The position numbers and the translations under genes are program-made. This document shows positions 6,191 through 15,053 of a DNA stretch of 64,000 bases, piece after piece (the first letter of the stretch is position 1; the number at the start of each line of letters is the position of its first letter). The stretch comes from Spiro-02 sp034114085 (GTDB lineage: Bacteria; Spirochaetota; Spirochaetia; Sphaerochaetales; Sphaerochaetaceae), in NCBI GenBank assembly GCA_034114085.1, contig JAXEWB010000002.1, forward strand, positions 65,482 through 129,481, given 5' to 3'. Below the pieces are notes generated by a model, which was not told where the DNA came from, did no database searches, and saw only the letters and a list, made by a program, of their open reading frames with translations.

Positions 6191-7390
6191 ATGAAAGACA
6201 ACGCTACTATCAAGAAGATGATTGAAGAGCTCAAGACGCTCAAGACCCAAGACATGTATCTGAATGATTTCTTCCACACATGGAAGGAGTCGGATGATGA
6301 AATCGCCGCCGTATTCCAGGTCGCTGAAATCCTTCGTGCCATGAGGGAGAACAATATCTCCACCAAGGTTTTTGATAGCGGTCTGGGGATTTCCGTATTC
6401 CGCGACAATTCCACCCGTACTCGGTTCAGCTTCGCCAGCGCCTGCAACCTGCTTGGCCTTGAAGTACAGGACCTCGACGAGAAGCTGAGTCAGATCGCCC
6501 ATGGTGAAACCGTTCGCGAAACCGCCAATATGATTTCTTTCATGGCCGATGTCATCGGCATCCGTGACGACATGTATATTGGTAAGGGCCATACCTACAT
6601 GAAGACTGTCGCCAACGCCGTCCAGGAAGGTTATGATGACGGAGTACTCGAACAGCGCCCGACTTTGGTCAACTTGCAGTGCGATATCGACCATCCGACC
6701 CAGTCCATGGCCGACCTGCTGTGGGTCATCAACTATTTCGGCGGAGTGGAGAACCTCAAGGGCAAGAAAGTCGCCATGACCTGGGCTTACAGCCCCTCTT
6801 ACGGCAAGCCGCTTTCAGTGCCTCAGGGTGTTATCGGTCTGTTCACCCGTTTCGGCATGGACGTCGTGCTCGCCCATCCGGAAGGATATAACGTCATGCC
6901 TGAGATTGAGGACGTCGCCGCTGAGAACGCAAAGAAATCCGGTGGTTCCTACAAACGTGTGAACAGCATGGAAGAAGCGTTCAAGGATGCTGACATCGTA
7001 TATCCGAAGAGCTGGGCGCCGTTCGCCGTCATGGAAGAGCGGACCAAGCTGGTTGAGGAAGGCAAGTTCGATGATCTCAAGGAATTGGAGAAACGCTGCC
7101 TGTCGAATAACGCCAAGTTCAAGGACTGGACCTGCACCGAGGACCTCATGAAGACCACCAAGGACGGCAAGGCGTTGTACATGCACTGCCTGCCAGCCGA
7201 CATCTCCGGTGTTTCTTGCAAGGAAGGTGAAGTTGAAGCCAGCGTCTTCGACCGTTATTTGGTTCCCCTGTACAAGGAAGCTAGCTACAAGCCGTATATC
7301 ATCGCCGCGATGATTTTCTTGGCCAAGTTCCAGAATCCTTCCTCCAAACTGGCGGAATTGCTCGAAGACGCTAAGAAGAGAATCAAATAG
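6191..7390 (+). CDS. ygeW: Knotted carbamoyltransferase, YgeW family
   Basis: 399 aa from the ATG at 6191, 10 nt after CGGAGGA; the ATG at 6182 is too close to it. Carbamoyl-phosphate-binding motifs are clear: STRTRFSF near residue 73, HPTQ near residue 173 and HCLP near residue 333. Length and N-terminal sequence fit the YgeW branch of aspartate/ornithine carbamoyltransferases rather than anabolic OTCase. In other bacteria ygeW lies with xanthine dehydrogenase, purine permeases and hydantoinase-like genes, and is implicated in anaerobic purine or ureide breakdown. The flanking molybdoenzyme fragment, NCS2 permeases and adenine deaminase agree. The exact substrate is not decided here. Confidence 0.85.
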   Translation: MKDNATIKKMIEELKTLKTQDMYLNDFFHTWKESDDEIAAVFQVAEILRAMRENNISTKVFDSGLGISVFRDNSTRTRFSFASACNLLGLEVQDLDEKLSQIAHGETVRETANMISFMADVIGIRDDMYIGKGHTYMKTVANAVQEGYDDGVLEQRPTLVNLQCDIDHPTQSMADLLWVINYFGGVENLKGKKVAMTWAYSPSYGKPLSVPQGVIGLFTRFGMDVVLAHPEGYNVMPEIEDVAAENAKKSGGSYKRVNSMEEAFKDADIVYPKSWAPFAVMEERTKLVEEGKFDDLKELEKRCLSNNAKFKDWTCTEDLMKTTKDGKALYMHCLPADISGVSCKEGEVEASVFDRYLVPLYKEASYKPYIIAAMIFLAKFQNPSSKLAELLEDAKKRIK

Positions 7391-7428
7391 TACTGTTTTG
7401 TAGTACTTCTTTTCAGAATTTTCATCGG

Positions 7429-7460
7429 ACTGCCGTAGCTTGTGCTACGGCAGTTTCGTT
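7429..7460 (+). terminator. Intrinsic terminator after ygeW
   Basis: A perfect 11-bp stem (ACTGCCGTAGC, 7429-7439, with its complement at 7444-7454) around a TTGT loop, followed by TTCGTT, 38 bases after the ygeW stop. Confidence 0.8.
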
Positions 7461-7590
7461 ATGCTGATGAGTCCGTCGGCCTGTTTTTGACCTGAGACAA
7501 ACGGGCGTCTATGTTTTCCATTTCTAGTACACCCGTCATTGACTGTCATTGACTACTTGGGCGAATAATCGTTGCTGGCCCTTTCCGATT

Positions 7591-8388
7591 TCAAGGGAAA
7601 AAGAAACCGGCCGTCATGTCCAGATAATTCCGTCCGCCGTATTCACCGTACCTTTCCAGCACGGCGACTTTGAACTCCTCTGAATTCCCGGAACGGTTCG
7701 CGATCTCCTTCAACGCTTCAAGGTATTGGATTTTCGTCTCCACATCCTTGAGGTCTTCCGGAGTATAATGCGAGGTCAGCACAAGTGTGTAGCCTTTTGA
7801 CAGATACCCTTTCAGCTGAGCGATAATGGCATCCGCATGCTCTTCGCCCGCGACGATGGAATGGCAGTCGTGTCCAAGCATATGGGTGTAGACGGCGTTG
7901 ATTTCTGGTATTTCAATATCAAAAGCTTCATGAGTCCCGTCTATAATGAACCTGACGCCCCCGATCGTTACGGCCCCCTCGTCGATATAATCGGTCACGG
8001 TGTGTATCGTATTGTCAAAGACTTCTCCGAACATACCGGTGAAATTGCCGATCAACGCCTTTCCCCCGCCGGCATGCCCGTATTCGTCGGCATTCCTGGT
8101 TGCATACTTGCGGACCTGAGGAAGGAACGTCCCTCCCGCCATATGATATGCCAACAGCATGCCGTCGATTTGAAGCTTCCGATCCGATAGATACGTTTCC
8201 AGTTCGCTGTTGTTGTCGAAGAAGCAGGGGGATTCTATGATCACCGCCTTGCCGTTTTTTTCCACGATGAATACCTCGTCGGAAATGAAATCGTTTGTTT
8301 TGTAGCTGTGCAGCTTGATGTCGTCAAAATCGTAGACGTTCATCTCACCCTTTGCGAGGGGGATTTTCTGGAAGGAAGTCTTGTTCAT
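7591..8388 (-). CDS. Metallo-beta-lactamase-fold-like protein with degenerate metal motif
   Basis: 265 aa from the ATG at 8388, preceded by AAAGGAG. The order of elements is that of MBL-fold hydrolases: an N-terminal strand pair (SDEVFIVEKNGKAVIIESP), a central DGMLLAYHMAGG where the HxHxDH motif would be, then HMLGHDCHSIV and LVLTSHYTPED. Only some of the usual metal-binding His and Asp are present, so zinc binding may be altered or lost. It is a single-gene unit, with two copies of a dyad operator directly upstream (8415-8478). No substrate can be proposed. Confidence 0.55.
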   Translation of the reverse strand: MNKTSFQKIPLAKGEMNVYDFDDIKLHSYKTNDFISDEVFIVEKNGKAVIIESPCFFDNNSELETYLSDRKLQIDGMLLAYHMAGGTFLPQVRKYATRNADEYGHAGGGKALIGNFTGMFGEVFDNTIHTVTDYIDEGAVTIGGVRFIIDGTHEAFDIEIPEINAVYTHMLGHDCHSIVAGEEHADAIIAQLKGYLSKGYTLVLTSHYTPEDLKDVETKIQYLEALKEIANRSGNSEEFKVAVLERYGEYGGRNYLDMTAGFFFP

Positions 8389-8414
8389 GATAATGCTCCT
8401 TTGAAATCTTTGTG

Positions 8415-8478
8415 TTGTAATTATTATGATTACAACTAGTGGTATACCATTGACTGGTTGTAATGTCAATAGTTACAA
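8415..8478 (-). promoter_or_regulatory. Twin TTGTAA-N9-TTACAA operators upstream of the MBL-like gene
   Basis: Two inverted repeats with identical half-sites and 9-nt spacing: 8415-8435 (extended to GTTGTAAT-N7-ATTACAAC at 8414-8436) and 8458-8478. Their centres are 43 bp apart, about four helical turns. The proximal site begins about 26 bases upstream of the ATG at 8388, so it could overlap the promoter of the minus-strand gene. No regulator gene is adjacent; dyads of this kind suit dimeric winged-helix repressors such as HxlR or MarR types. Confidence 0.65.
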
Positions 8479-8678
8479 TTAAGATTGTCGAAAAAAGTTC
8501 TCAATCGTTCACTTGTTCTCTGCGATGGATATAAGATGGATATAAGAGGAGAGGGGGGCGGACGGAGCTTCCCTTGATAGTTCTCCATTGATCCAGATTG
8601 GAGAAAGACGGAGACTTTTTCAAAAACGCACCGATAGCCAGGCGATATAGCTGATACGATATCCATGATACACAATAA

Positions 8679-8713
8679 GGGCCCGGTTTCCGTATAGTAC
8701 AGAAACCGGGCCC
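8679..8713. terminator. Strong GC hairpin
   Basis: A perfect 12-bp stem GGGCCCGGTTTC (8679-8690) with its complement at 8702-8713 and an 11-nt loop. There is no long U-tract on either side. It lies about 190 bp beyond the end of the minus-strand DUF4190-like gene and may limit read-through. Confidence 0.55.
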
Positions 8714-8901
8714 GACGATCACCTTTTCGAAATTACCGTTTTAAATCTACCGTCCGTTGAGCCGCACGGCTCCTGGAACTGGAACTACGGTAACTAAAAA
8801 CGATGGATCCGAAGCGGACTTGGCTGTAACGACAGGTATTCAGATCAACGGACAACGCCTTATGCCGACGACTCGCTCCGCAAACCGACGAACTCTATCG
8901 T

Positions 8902-9306
8902 TTACCAATAGCACATGCCGTATCTGGCCATGTGAAAAACATCTTCAAGAATGGAGAATGTCATTCCGAAAAGTGCCAGACCGAAAATAAAGAATACAGC
9001 GCAGGCCACCAGCCCAATGATGCTGAGGATCAGACCCGCTTGGGCCATGCCATCGTTCCTATCGGCTTTCCGAGCCCAATTACCCTGTAGTACGCCGATG
9101 ATTGCGAGGACGATGCCGGCGAAGGCTCCGATTCCCGTAGAGGCTGCGAACAAAGACAGTATACCAAGCGTCAAGGCGACGACAGGGTTTCCCGCATGAG
9201 GCTTGCGTGTGACCACCGGCCGCGGTTCTGCTTGAGCCTGATAGTAGTTCTGAGAATTGCTTGCCTCATAGTACTGATTGTTCTGTGTGTTCTCATTCTC
9301 TTCCAT
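8902..9306 (-). CDS. Small DUF4190-like membrane protein
   Basis: 134 aa from the ATG at 9306, with GGAGG about 8 nt upstream. Residues 1-40 are Asn, Gln, Glu and Tyr-rich and look disordered. Two hydrophobic segments follow (about residues 45-72 and 90-118), linked by a short basic loop with WARKADRND. The pattern of a Gly-rich helix pair with GVLQG and GLILSIIGL is that of DUF4190/interleukin-like small membrane proteins. Function is unknown. The gene stands alone. Confidence 0.7.
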   Translation of the reverse strand: MEENENTQNNQYYEASNSQNYYQAQAEPRPVVTRKPHAGNPVVALTLGILSLFAASTGIGAFAGIVLAIIGVLQGNWARKADRNDGMAQAGLILSIIGLVACAVFFIFGLALFGMTFSILEDVFHMARYGMCYW

Positions 9307-9540
9307 GTTGTTACACCTCCGGCGCTTGGGAAATATCGAAAACAATCCAAGCGCCATAATCGAAATATATTCATGTCCATGCCCATCGGCAAGACAATTT
9401 TTTTCATACAAACCGGGCGTTGTGCAAAACCTTGTTGAAATTGCTGACATATGCTTGCGGTCGAGCGTATTGCAGTTCTCCCTCATATGGGACGCATTGT
9501 GATTTACGTCCGTTTTAGACGGGCACTGACTCGTTTTATA

Positions 9541-9587
9541 AAAAAAGAGAACGCCGTGCAGCTTCAAAGGCTTTGACGGCGCCCTCT
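9541..9587 (-). terminator. Intrinsic terminator of the purine permease gene
   Basis: On the minus strand a stem AGAGGGCGCCGT / ACGGCGTTCTCT (9576-9587 with 9546-9557; one G-U pair) is followed by a run of T. It lies about 30 bases beyond the stop of the minus-strand permease. Confidence 0.85.
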
Positions 9588-9618
9588 TCTTTGGAAATTC
9601 AGATAACGAATCCGATGC

Positions 9619-10902
9619 TTACCCGATAATGATCTTCAACAGGAACAAAACTGCGATGATGATCGTCATCGGAGTAATCTGCTTCGCCTTGCCGGTGCAG
9701 AGCTTCAGGATGATCCAGGACAGAATTCCGAACATGATGCCGTCGGCGATGGAATATGCCAGCGGCATGAAGATGATGCACAGGAAAGCCGGGATACTTT
9801 CAGTGTAATCTTCAAAGTTGATGTTCTTTACCGGGGAAATCATGAACAGACCTACGAGGATCAGTGTCGGAGCCGTCGCCGCGCTCGGGATGGAAAGGAA
9901 CAGCGGGGACAGGAACAGGGACACCAGGAACAGGATCGCCACGACAAGGGCGGTCAGTCCGGTGCGGCCACCTTCTGCGACGCCGGAAGAACTTTCGACG
10001 AATGTAGTGACAGTGGAGGTTCCGAGGATCGCTCCGACAGTCGTACCGATGGCGTCTGCGAACAAGGCTTCCTTGCAGTTGGGGATGGACCCGTCTTCCT
10101 GTATCATATTGGCCTTGGTGGCACATCCGATCAGCGTTCCTACTGTATCGAACATATCCACGAATAGGAATGTGAACATGACGATCAGGAAGTCAAGAGA
10201 CAGAATATTGTGGAACTCAAACTGCCAGAAGGTAGGCGCCAGGGAAGGAGGTACATAATTGCCGCCTGCGTAGGTGGTGACACCAAACGGAATGCCGATG
10301 ATTGTGGTTGCGATGATACCAATCAACAAAGCGCCACGAACCTTGTACGCCAGCAGAATACCAGTAATGACCAGACCGATTACGGCTACTAAGGGTGCGC
10401 CCTTGGTAATATCTCCCAATCCGACAAGAGTCGAACCGTCGATGATGATCCCTGCGTTCTGCAAGCCAATGAAGGCGATGAACAGGCCGATGCCTACGGA
10501 AATAGCGTTCTTGAGGTTCGCAGGAATACTGTTGACGATAGCTTCACGGATGTTGAAGATCGTCAGGATGATGAAGATGATACCTTCAACGAATACCGCG
10601 GTCAACGCGAACTGCCAACTATAGCCCATGCCAAGTACGACGGTATAGGCCAGGAACGCATTGAGACCCATGCCTGGAGCTAGCGCGAACGGAAGGTTCG
10701 CCATGAAAGCCATGACCAGGGTCGCGATAGCGGAGGACAACGCAGTTGCGGTAAAAACCGCACCCATGTCCATACCTGCGTCTGAAAGAATGAGCGGGTT
10801 GACGATCAATATGTACGCCATGGTAAGGAATGTCGTCAGTCCAGCGATCAATTCTGTTTTCAGAGAGGTATTCCTTTCAGAAAGCTTGAATAGTTTTTCC
10901 AT
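9619..10902 (-). CDS. NCS2/AzgA-type purine permease (1)
   Basis: 427 aa from the ATG at 10902, preceded by AAGGAGTG. A polytopic membrane protein with 12 or more hydrophobic segments and the family's MAYILIVNP and PGMGLNAFLAYTV motifs near the N-terminus, plus FVDMFDTVGTLIG in the middle. This is the AzgA/PbuG branch (COG2252), proton symporters for adenine, guanine and hypoxanthine. It is divergent from a second, clearly related permease at 11337, and adenine deaminase follows that one, so import of purine bases for degradation or salvage is likely. Confidence 0.92.
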   Translation of the reverse strand: MEKLFKLSERNTSLKTELIAGLTTFLTMAYILIVNPLILSDAGMDMGAVFTATALSSAIATLVMAFMANLPFALAPGMGLNAFLAYTVVLGMGYSWQFALTAVFVEGIIFIILTIFNIREAIVNSIPANLKNAISVGIGLFIAFIGLQNAGIIIDGSTLVGLGDITKGAPLVAVIGLVITGILLAYKVRGALLIGIIATTIIGIPFGVTTYAGGNYVPPSLAPTFWQFEFHNILSLDFLIVMFTFLFVDMFDTVGTLIGCATKANMIQEDGSIPNCKEALFADAIGTTVGAILGTSTVTTFVESSSGVAEGGRTGLTALVVAILFLVSLFLSPLFLSIPSAATAPTLILVGLFMISPVKNINFEDYTESIPAFLCIIFMPLAYSIADGIMFGILSWIILKLCTGKAKQITPMTIIIAVLFLLKIIIG

Positions 10903-11336
10903 GCTATTCACTCCTTGTGTTGATTGATAACGATATCTTAGCGCAGTTTTAATGGCAAGTACAGTAAAATCGTACAAATGTTGCATTGTGTTGCACTGAT
11001 ATTCACCATATTGTAGGTAATTTGTCTGTTTATGTGCATTGAAAACAGAAACTCTGGACTACGCAAATTAAATATCATATCAGATTGAATCGCTATGCGA
11101 GTGTTAATTTTTTTGATATTACGGATTCATATAAGTTAATATTTTGCAAATAATTATGTTCAAACGACATTGCAGATTGCACCCTATTTTCACCGGCTCT
11201 ATACTGACTGTGAACCGGATCGGGGACGCCATGACCGACAAAGCGGGGCATGGCGAACCATTCAAAAAAAATTGGGGAGAAGCCCGAACGCCTTCATCGC
11301 GGGACTGGCGTACGAAGGCCGGGCGAAGGAGTGGTT
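10903..11336. other. Divergent promoter region between the two purine permeases
   Basis: 434 bases between two divergent genes, markedly A/T-rich from about 11040 to 11160. It must hold both promoters. I looked for a purine riboswitch on both strands and found no convincing one. Confidence 0.5.
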
Positions 11337-12692
11337 GTGAAAGACTTCTTTGAGCTGAGGTCGAAGGATACGAACGTGAGGCGTGAGATCGTAGCTGGTT
11401 TTACGACATTCTTCACGATGGCGTATATCATCTTCGTGAATCCTGATATGCTGTCACTGACTGGTATGAGCTGGGGTGGAGTGTTTTTTGCCACCTGTCT
11501 GTCCGCGACCGTAGGGACGCTGATCATGGCTCTGTTCGCCAATGTCCCCTATGCCGTTGCGCCGGGCATGGGGCTAAACGCCATTTTTACCTATACGGTA
11601 TGCCTTGGCGCGGGATTCAATTGGCAGGAAGCTCTTGCCATGGTGTTCATCTGCGGTGTGATCAACATTCTCATCACCGTGACGAAGCTCCGCAAGGCGA
11701 TTGTCAAATCCATCCCAATGGGGCTTCAGAATGCCATCGGTGGAGCCATCGGGCTGTTCATCGCTTATCTGGGGATGAACAACGCCGGACTGATTACCTA
11801 TGGGGCTACTCCGGGCATGGCCGCCTTCAACACTCCTTCCGTAATCCTTTCTCTGATTGGTCTGTTCATCATGATTGTCCTGATGGTGCTGAAGGTGAAA
11901 GGCGCTATTCTGATTGGAATCGCCGCCGCTACGGTCATCGGCATTCCGATGGGGGTGACTGTATTACCCCGGAGCATCATGTCCAGCGGAGAGACCGTCC
12001 AGGGATTCCGTGACGTTGCATTTAGTTTCTTCGGTAGATCCGGTTTCGGTTCTCTATTCTCTCATGCGTCACAGATTCCGTTCGTGCTGATCACAATCTT
12101 CAGCATGAGTTTGGCGGATACCTTTGATTCCATAGGTACCTTTATCGGTACCGGTCGGAAGAGCCATATTTTTGATGAAGAGGACGAAAAGGCCCTTGAA
12201 GGTTCCGGGTTCAAAAGCCGGCTGGACAAAGCGTTGGTCGCTGACAGTTTCGCTACGAGCATAGGCGCCTGCCTGGGAACCAGCAACGCCACCACCTATG
12301 TCGAAAGTGCGGCGGGAATCGCAGCCGGCGGTCGGACCGGCCTGACCAGTCTGACGACCGCGGTCTTGTTCCTGCTGTGCCTGCCGTTCGCCGGATTGTT
12401 CGGCATGGTTCCCGGTGCCGCTACTGCGCCGGCGCTGATTGTCGTCGGCATCCTGATGGCTGAACCGTTCGCTGAGATTGACTGGAAAAATTTCGAGGAG
12501 GCCGTGCCGGCGTTCTTTACCGTGGCCGTCATGAGTTTTACCTATGGTATCACCAATGGTATCGCGGCGGGTTTCATCATGTATTGCGTTGTCAAGCTAT
12601 GTACGGGGAAGTGGAAGGAAATCCACCCGATCATTGCCGTGGCGTCAATATTGTTCATTATAGATTTTGTGATGAAAGCAGTAGGGGCTTGA
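11337..12692 (+). CDS. NCS2/AzgA-type purine permease (2)
   Basis: 451 aa from a GTG at 11337, chosen because AAGGAG (11326-11331) lies 5 nt upstream and because the protein then begins VKDFFELRSKDTNVRREI, aligned with the start of its neighbour. An in-frame ATG at 11250 would add 29 residues of unusual composition. It carries FTMAYIIFVNP, PGMGLNAIFTYTV and SLADTFDSIGTFIGT, the same landmarks as the divergent permease, so the two are paralogues. It is followed by adenine deaminase on the same strand 418 bp downstream, suggesting uptake of adenine or hypoxanthine. Confidence 0.9.
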   Translation: MKDFFELRSKDTNVRREIVAGFTTFFTMAYIIFVNPDMLSLTGMSWGGVFFATCLSATVGTLIMALFANVPYAVAPGMGLNAIFTYTVCLGAGFNWQEALAMVFICGVINILITVTKLRKAIVKSIPMGLQNAIGGAIGLFIAYLGMNNAGLITYGATPGMAAFNTPSVILSLIGLFIMIVLMVLKVKGAILIGIAAATVIGIPMGVTVLPRSIMSSGETVQGFRDVAFSFFGRSGFGSLFSHASQIPFVLITIFSMSLADTFDSIGTFIGTGRKSHIFDEEDEKALEGSGFKSRLDKALVADSFATSIGACLGTSNATTYVESAAGIAAGGRTGLTSLTTAVLFLLCLPFAGLFGMVPGAATAPALIVVGILMAEPFAEIDWKNFEEAVPAFFTVAVMSFTYGITNGIAAGFIMYCVVKLCTGKWKEIHPIIAVASILFIIDFVMKAVGA

Positions 12693-13110
12693 ATGGTCTA
12701 TTGATTGATGATGGGGCGCCGCTTGGGCTTTTGCAGGGCGGCGTCCCTTTGCGCATATAGGTACAGGTTCTGCATTGCTTATCATATGTATGCAGTTTTA
12801 TGTTATATTTTTGAGGTTTACCGCAGTAAAAAATGGATTTTTTTACTTGTCCGTGGCTTTTAGTCATGATAGACTGTATAGCGGTTCCTTGGTGGTCTAG
12901 GCAAAAGAAATGTGTTTCCAATCCAGGGGATGATTTTGTGGACGGTTTACGGACATTGCCGCCGGGCACGCCTCACTGGTGTTGTCTCAGAAGCGGCTTC
13001 CTTTGTATGGCGCATGACGTGGGATGCGATTGGCGCGCCACGTACCGTCTGCATGATTAGGATGGATGAATGCCATCGCAATGGTGCATGGGCCGACAAG
13101 GAGGCTTATC
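12693..13110. other. Intergenic region between permease 2 and adenine deaminase
   Basis: Contains a terminator-like hairpin at 12713-12747 and the AAGGAGG site that sets the GTG start at 13111. The open frame at 12833-13060 lacks a ribosome-binding site and a recognisable product. Confidence 0.5.
12713..12747 (+). terminator. Probable terminator after purine permease 2
   Basis: GGGGCGCCGC (12713-12722) pairs with GCGGCGTCCC (12738-12747) with one G-U pair, followed by TTT. It lies 20 bases after the permease stop. Confidence 0.6.
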
Positions 13111-14856
13111 GTGAATGGTCGCAAGCAACTCAAGCGTTTGATCGATGTCGCCGCGGGACGGGCCGCCGCTGATCTCTTGATTCGAAACTGCCGTATCATC
13201 GATGTGTTCAACAAGGAGATTTTTGACGGTGACGTATTGGTCAGCGACGGCAGGATCGCCGGTTTTGGAAAAGAAGGGTTTCCAGATGCGGCGGCTACTG
13301 TGGATGCGCAGGGGCGTTATCTTGTACCGGGTTTCATAGACAGTCACGTACATATAGAATCTTCCCATTGCAGCCCCGGTGAGTTCGCCCGGTTGGTAGT
13401 CCCCTGTGGAACGACGACCGTAGTCGCCGACCCTCATGAGATTTGCAATGTCTGTGGGATTGATGGACTCGACTATATGCTGGAAGCTTCAGAAGGGCTT
13501 CCGCTCCAGATATTCATGATGATACCCTCCTGTGTGCCGGCCACGCCATTTGAAAACGCAGGTGCGACGCTTCTGGCCGATTCCATCGCGACGCGCATCG
13601 ACCATCCCCGTATCCTAGGTCTTGGCGAGCTGATGGATTATTTTGGGGTTATCAATGCCGATGATGCTATCCTCGACAAGCTGATAGTCGCCCGTGGGGC
13701 TGGCAAGTCTGTGGACGGGCATAGCCCTGCAATTACAGGAACCGATCTGGATGCCTATAGCGCCAGCGGGGTGCGGACCGATCATGAATGTGACACTCCT
13801 GAAGAACTGCATGAACGGGTGCGCCGTGGCATGTACGTGCTGCTTCGCCAGGGTTCCGCTTGTCGCAATGTGCTGAACCTGCTTGGCGGCGTGACCTCCG
13901 ACAACGAACGGAGGTGCCTGTTCTGTACCGATGACCGCCAGCCCAAGAGCATCCTGGAAGAAGGCCATATCGACAATAACGTCAGGCTGGCCGTCGGTGG
14001 GGGGCTGGATCCTCTGTCCGCGATCAGAATAGCCACGATAAATTCCGCCGAGTGCTTCGGACTCCGCGACCGGGGAGCCATCGCTCCCGGTTATCGGGCT
14101 GATTTCTCTCTGGTTGATGATCTTGAGAAATTCCATATGCATCAGGTTTTCATTGGAGGACGACTAGTCGCTGAGGAAGGCTCATACTTGTTTAAGAACC
14201 CCCATGTTGAGCCGAAGAATGTCAGTGGGCGTATGCGAGTCGCGGATTTCTCCGTCGAGAAGCTTCGATTGTCACTTGAATCGCCCCATGTTCATACGAT
14301 TGACATTATTCCCGGTGGGGTCGTTACTGCGCTGGGCGAAGCTCATGTCGCCCTGTCATCCAGTGGAGAGTGGCTGCCTGATCCTGCGCAGGACATCGCC
14401 AAGCTGGCCGTTGTTGAACGTCATCATGGCACCGGCAACGTTGGTGTCGCATTGATTCGCGATTACGGTATCAAGGGCGGTGCGATAGCCATGAGTATCG
14501 CCCACGATTCGCATAATATCATTGTGGTCGGAGACTGTGACTCCGATATGGTTCTCGCCGTTGAAGAATTGGTTCGCCTCGGCGGCGGTGTCACGATAGT
14601 CAAGGCCGGCAAGGTGCTTGATTCCCTGCCGTTGCCGATTGCGGGCCTCATGACCGATGAAACCGGTGTCTATGTAGACAAGATGCTGACAACCATGCAT
14701 ACGCTCGCATTGAATGAACTGCATGTGAATCCTGCGATTGATCCGTTTATGACGCTCTGTTTCATGGCCCTGCCGGTAATCCCCGCCGTCAAGTTGACTG
14801 ATGTCGGACTGTTCGATGTCACTCAGTTCAAGTTCATTCCGCTCGAAATGGAATAG
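13111..14856 (+). CDS. ade: Adenine deaminase
   Basis: 581 aa from the GTG at 13111, 6 nt after AAGGAGG; the in-frame ATG at 13066 lacks such a site. Amidohydrolase landmarks are in order: GFIDSHVHIESS (metal ligands) near residue 80, DPHEI near 110, a GELMDYFGV segment near 175, GHSPAITG near 200 and the CTDDRQP segment near 270. A C-terminal domain with GGAIAMSIAHDSHNIIVVG is typical of bacterial Ade proteins (about 570-600 aa). The enzyme converts adenine to hypoxanthine and ammonia. With the two purine permeases, YgeW and the molybdoenzyme it forms a purine-use neighbourhood. Confidence 0.95.
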   Translation: MNGRKQLKRLIDVAAGRAAADLLIRNCRIIDVFNKEIFDGDVLVSDGRIAGFGKEGFPDAAATVDAQGRYLVPGFIDSHVHIESSHCSPGEFARLVVPCGTTTVVADPHEICNVCGIDGLDYMLEASEGLPLQIFMMIPSCVPATPFENAGATLLADSIATRIDHPRILGLGELMDYFGVINADDAILDKLIVARGAGKSVDGHSPAITGTDLDAYSASGVRTDHECDTPEELHERVRRGMYVLLRQGSACRNVLNLLGGVTSDNERRCLFCTDDRQPKSILEEGHIDNNVRLAVGGGLDPLSAIRIATINSAECFGLRDRGAIAPGYRADFSLVDDLEKFHMHQVFIGGRLVAEEGSYLFKNPHVEPKNVSGRMRVADFSVEKLRLSLESPHVHTIDIIPGGVVTALGEAHVALSSSGEWLPDPAQDIAKLAVVERHHGTGNVGVALIRDYGIKGGAIAMSIAHDSHNIIVVGDCDSDMVLAVEELVRLGGGVTIVKAGKVLDSLPLPIAGLMTDETGVYVDKMLTTMHTLALNELHVNPAIDPFMTLCFMALPVIPAVKLTDVGLFDVTQFKFIPLEME

Positions 14857-15002
14857 GCGCATAGCCTGACGTCCCGTACATGCCGTGAGATTCAGTTCCC
14901 ACGGTATCTTTTGCGATTCCATATCACCTGCAAGCCAATGCGGTTTGTGAATGACGACATGCGGTTTTGCTAAACTTGGCCAGTGGTTCGAGCAAACACC
15001 AA

Positions 15003-15034
15003 GTGAACACCGGTTGAGCCTGGGGCGAACACTG
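15003..15034. repeat. Dispersed repeat, copy 1 (see 34810)
   Basis: GTGAACACCGGTTGA (15003-15017) runs into a GAGCCTGGGGCGAACACTG block. The same 15-mer and a near-identical second block occur at 34810-34852, separated there by extra bases. It lies between adenine deaminase and the ABC ATPase gene. Confidence 0.6.
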
Positions 15035-15053
15035 AGCAGGCACTGAGCGAACC

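Larger units (their letters stand above)
8389..8901. other. Intergenic region without a supported gene
   Basis: Apart from the twin operators and the hairpin at 8679-8713, no coding region with a ribosome-binding site and a recognisable product is visible. The short open frames here are not supported. Confidence 0.55.

Noticed and set aside
11250..11336. Longer N-terminus for purine permease 2
   Set aside because: The extra 29 residues have no counterpart in the paralogous permease and the GTG at 11337 has the better ribosome-binding site.
10903..11336. Purine riboswitch upstream of the purine permeases
   Set aside because: No conserved three-way-junction core could be aligned on either strand.
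12833..13060. 75-aa open frame with Cys and Trp residues before adenine deaminase
   Set aside because: No ribosome-binding site, no family resemblance, and it lies in a promoter region.
14970..15000. tRNA-like TTCGA segment
   Set aside because: No cloverleaf could be folded around it.
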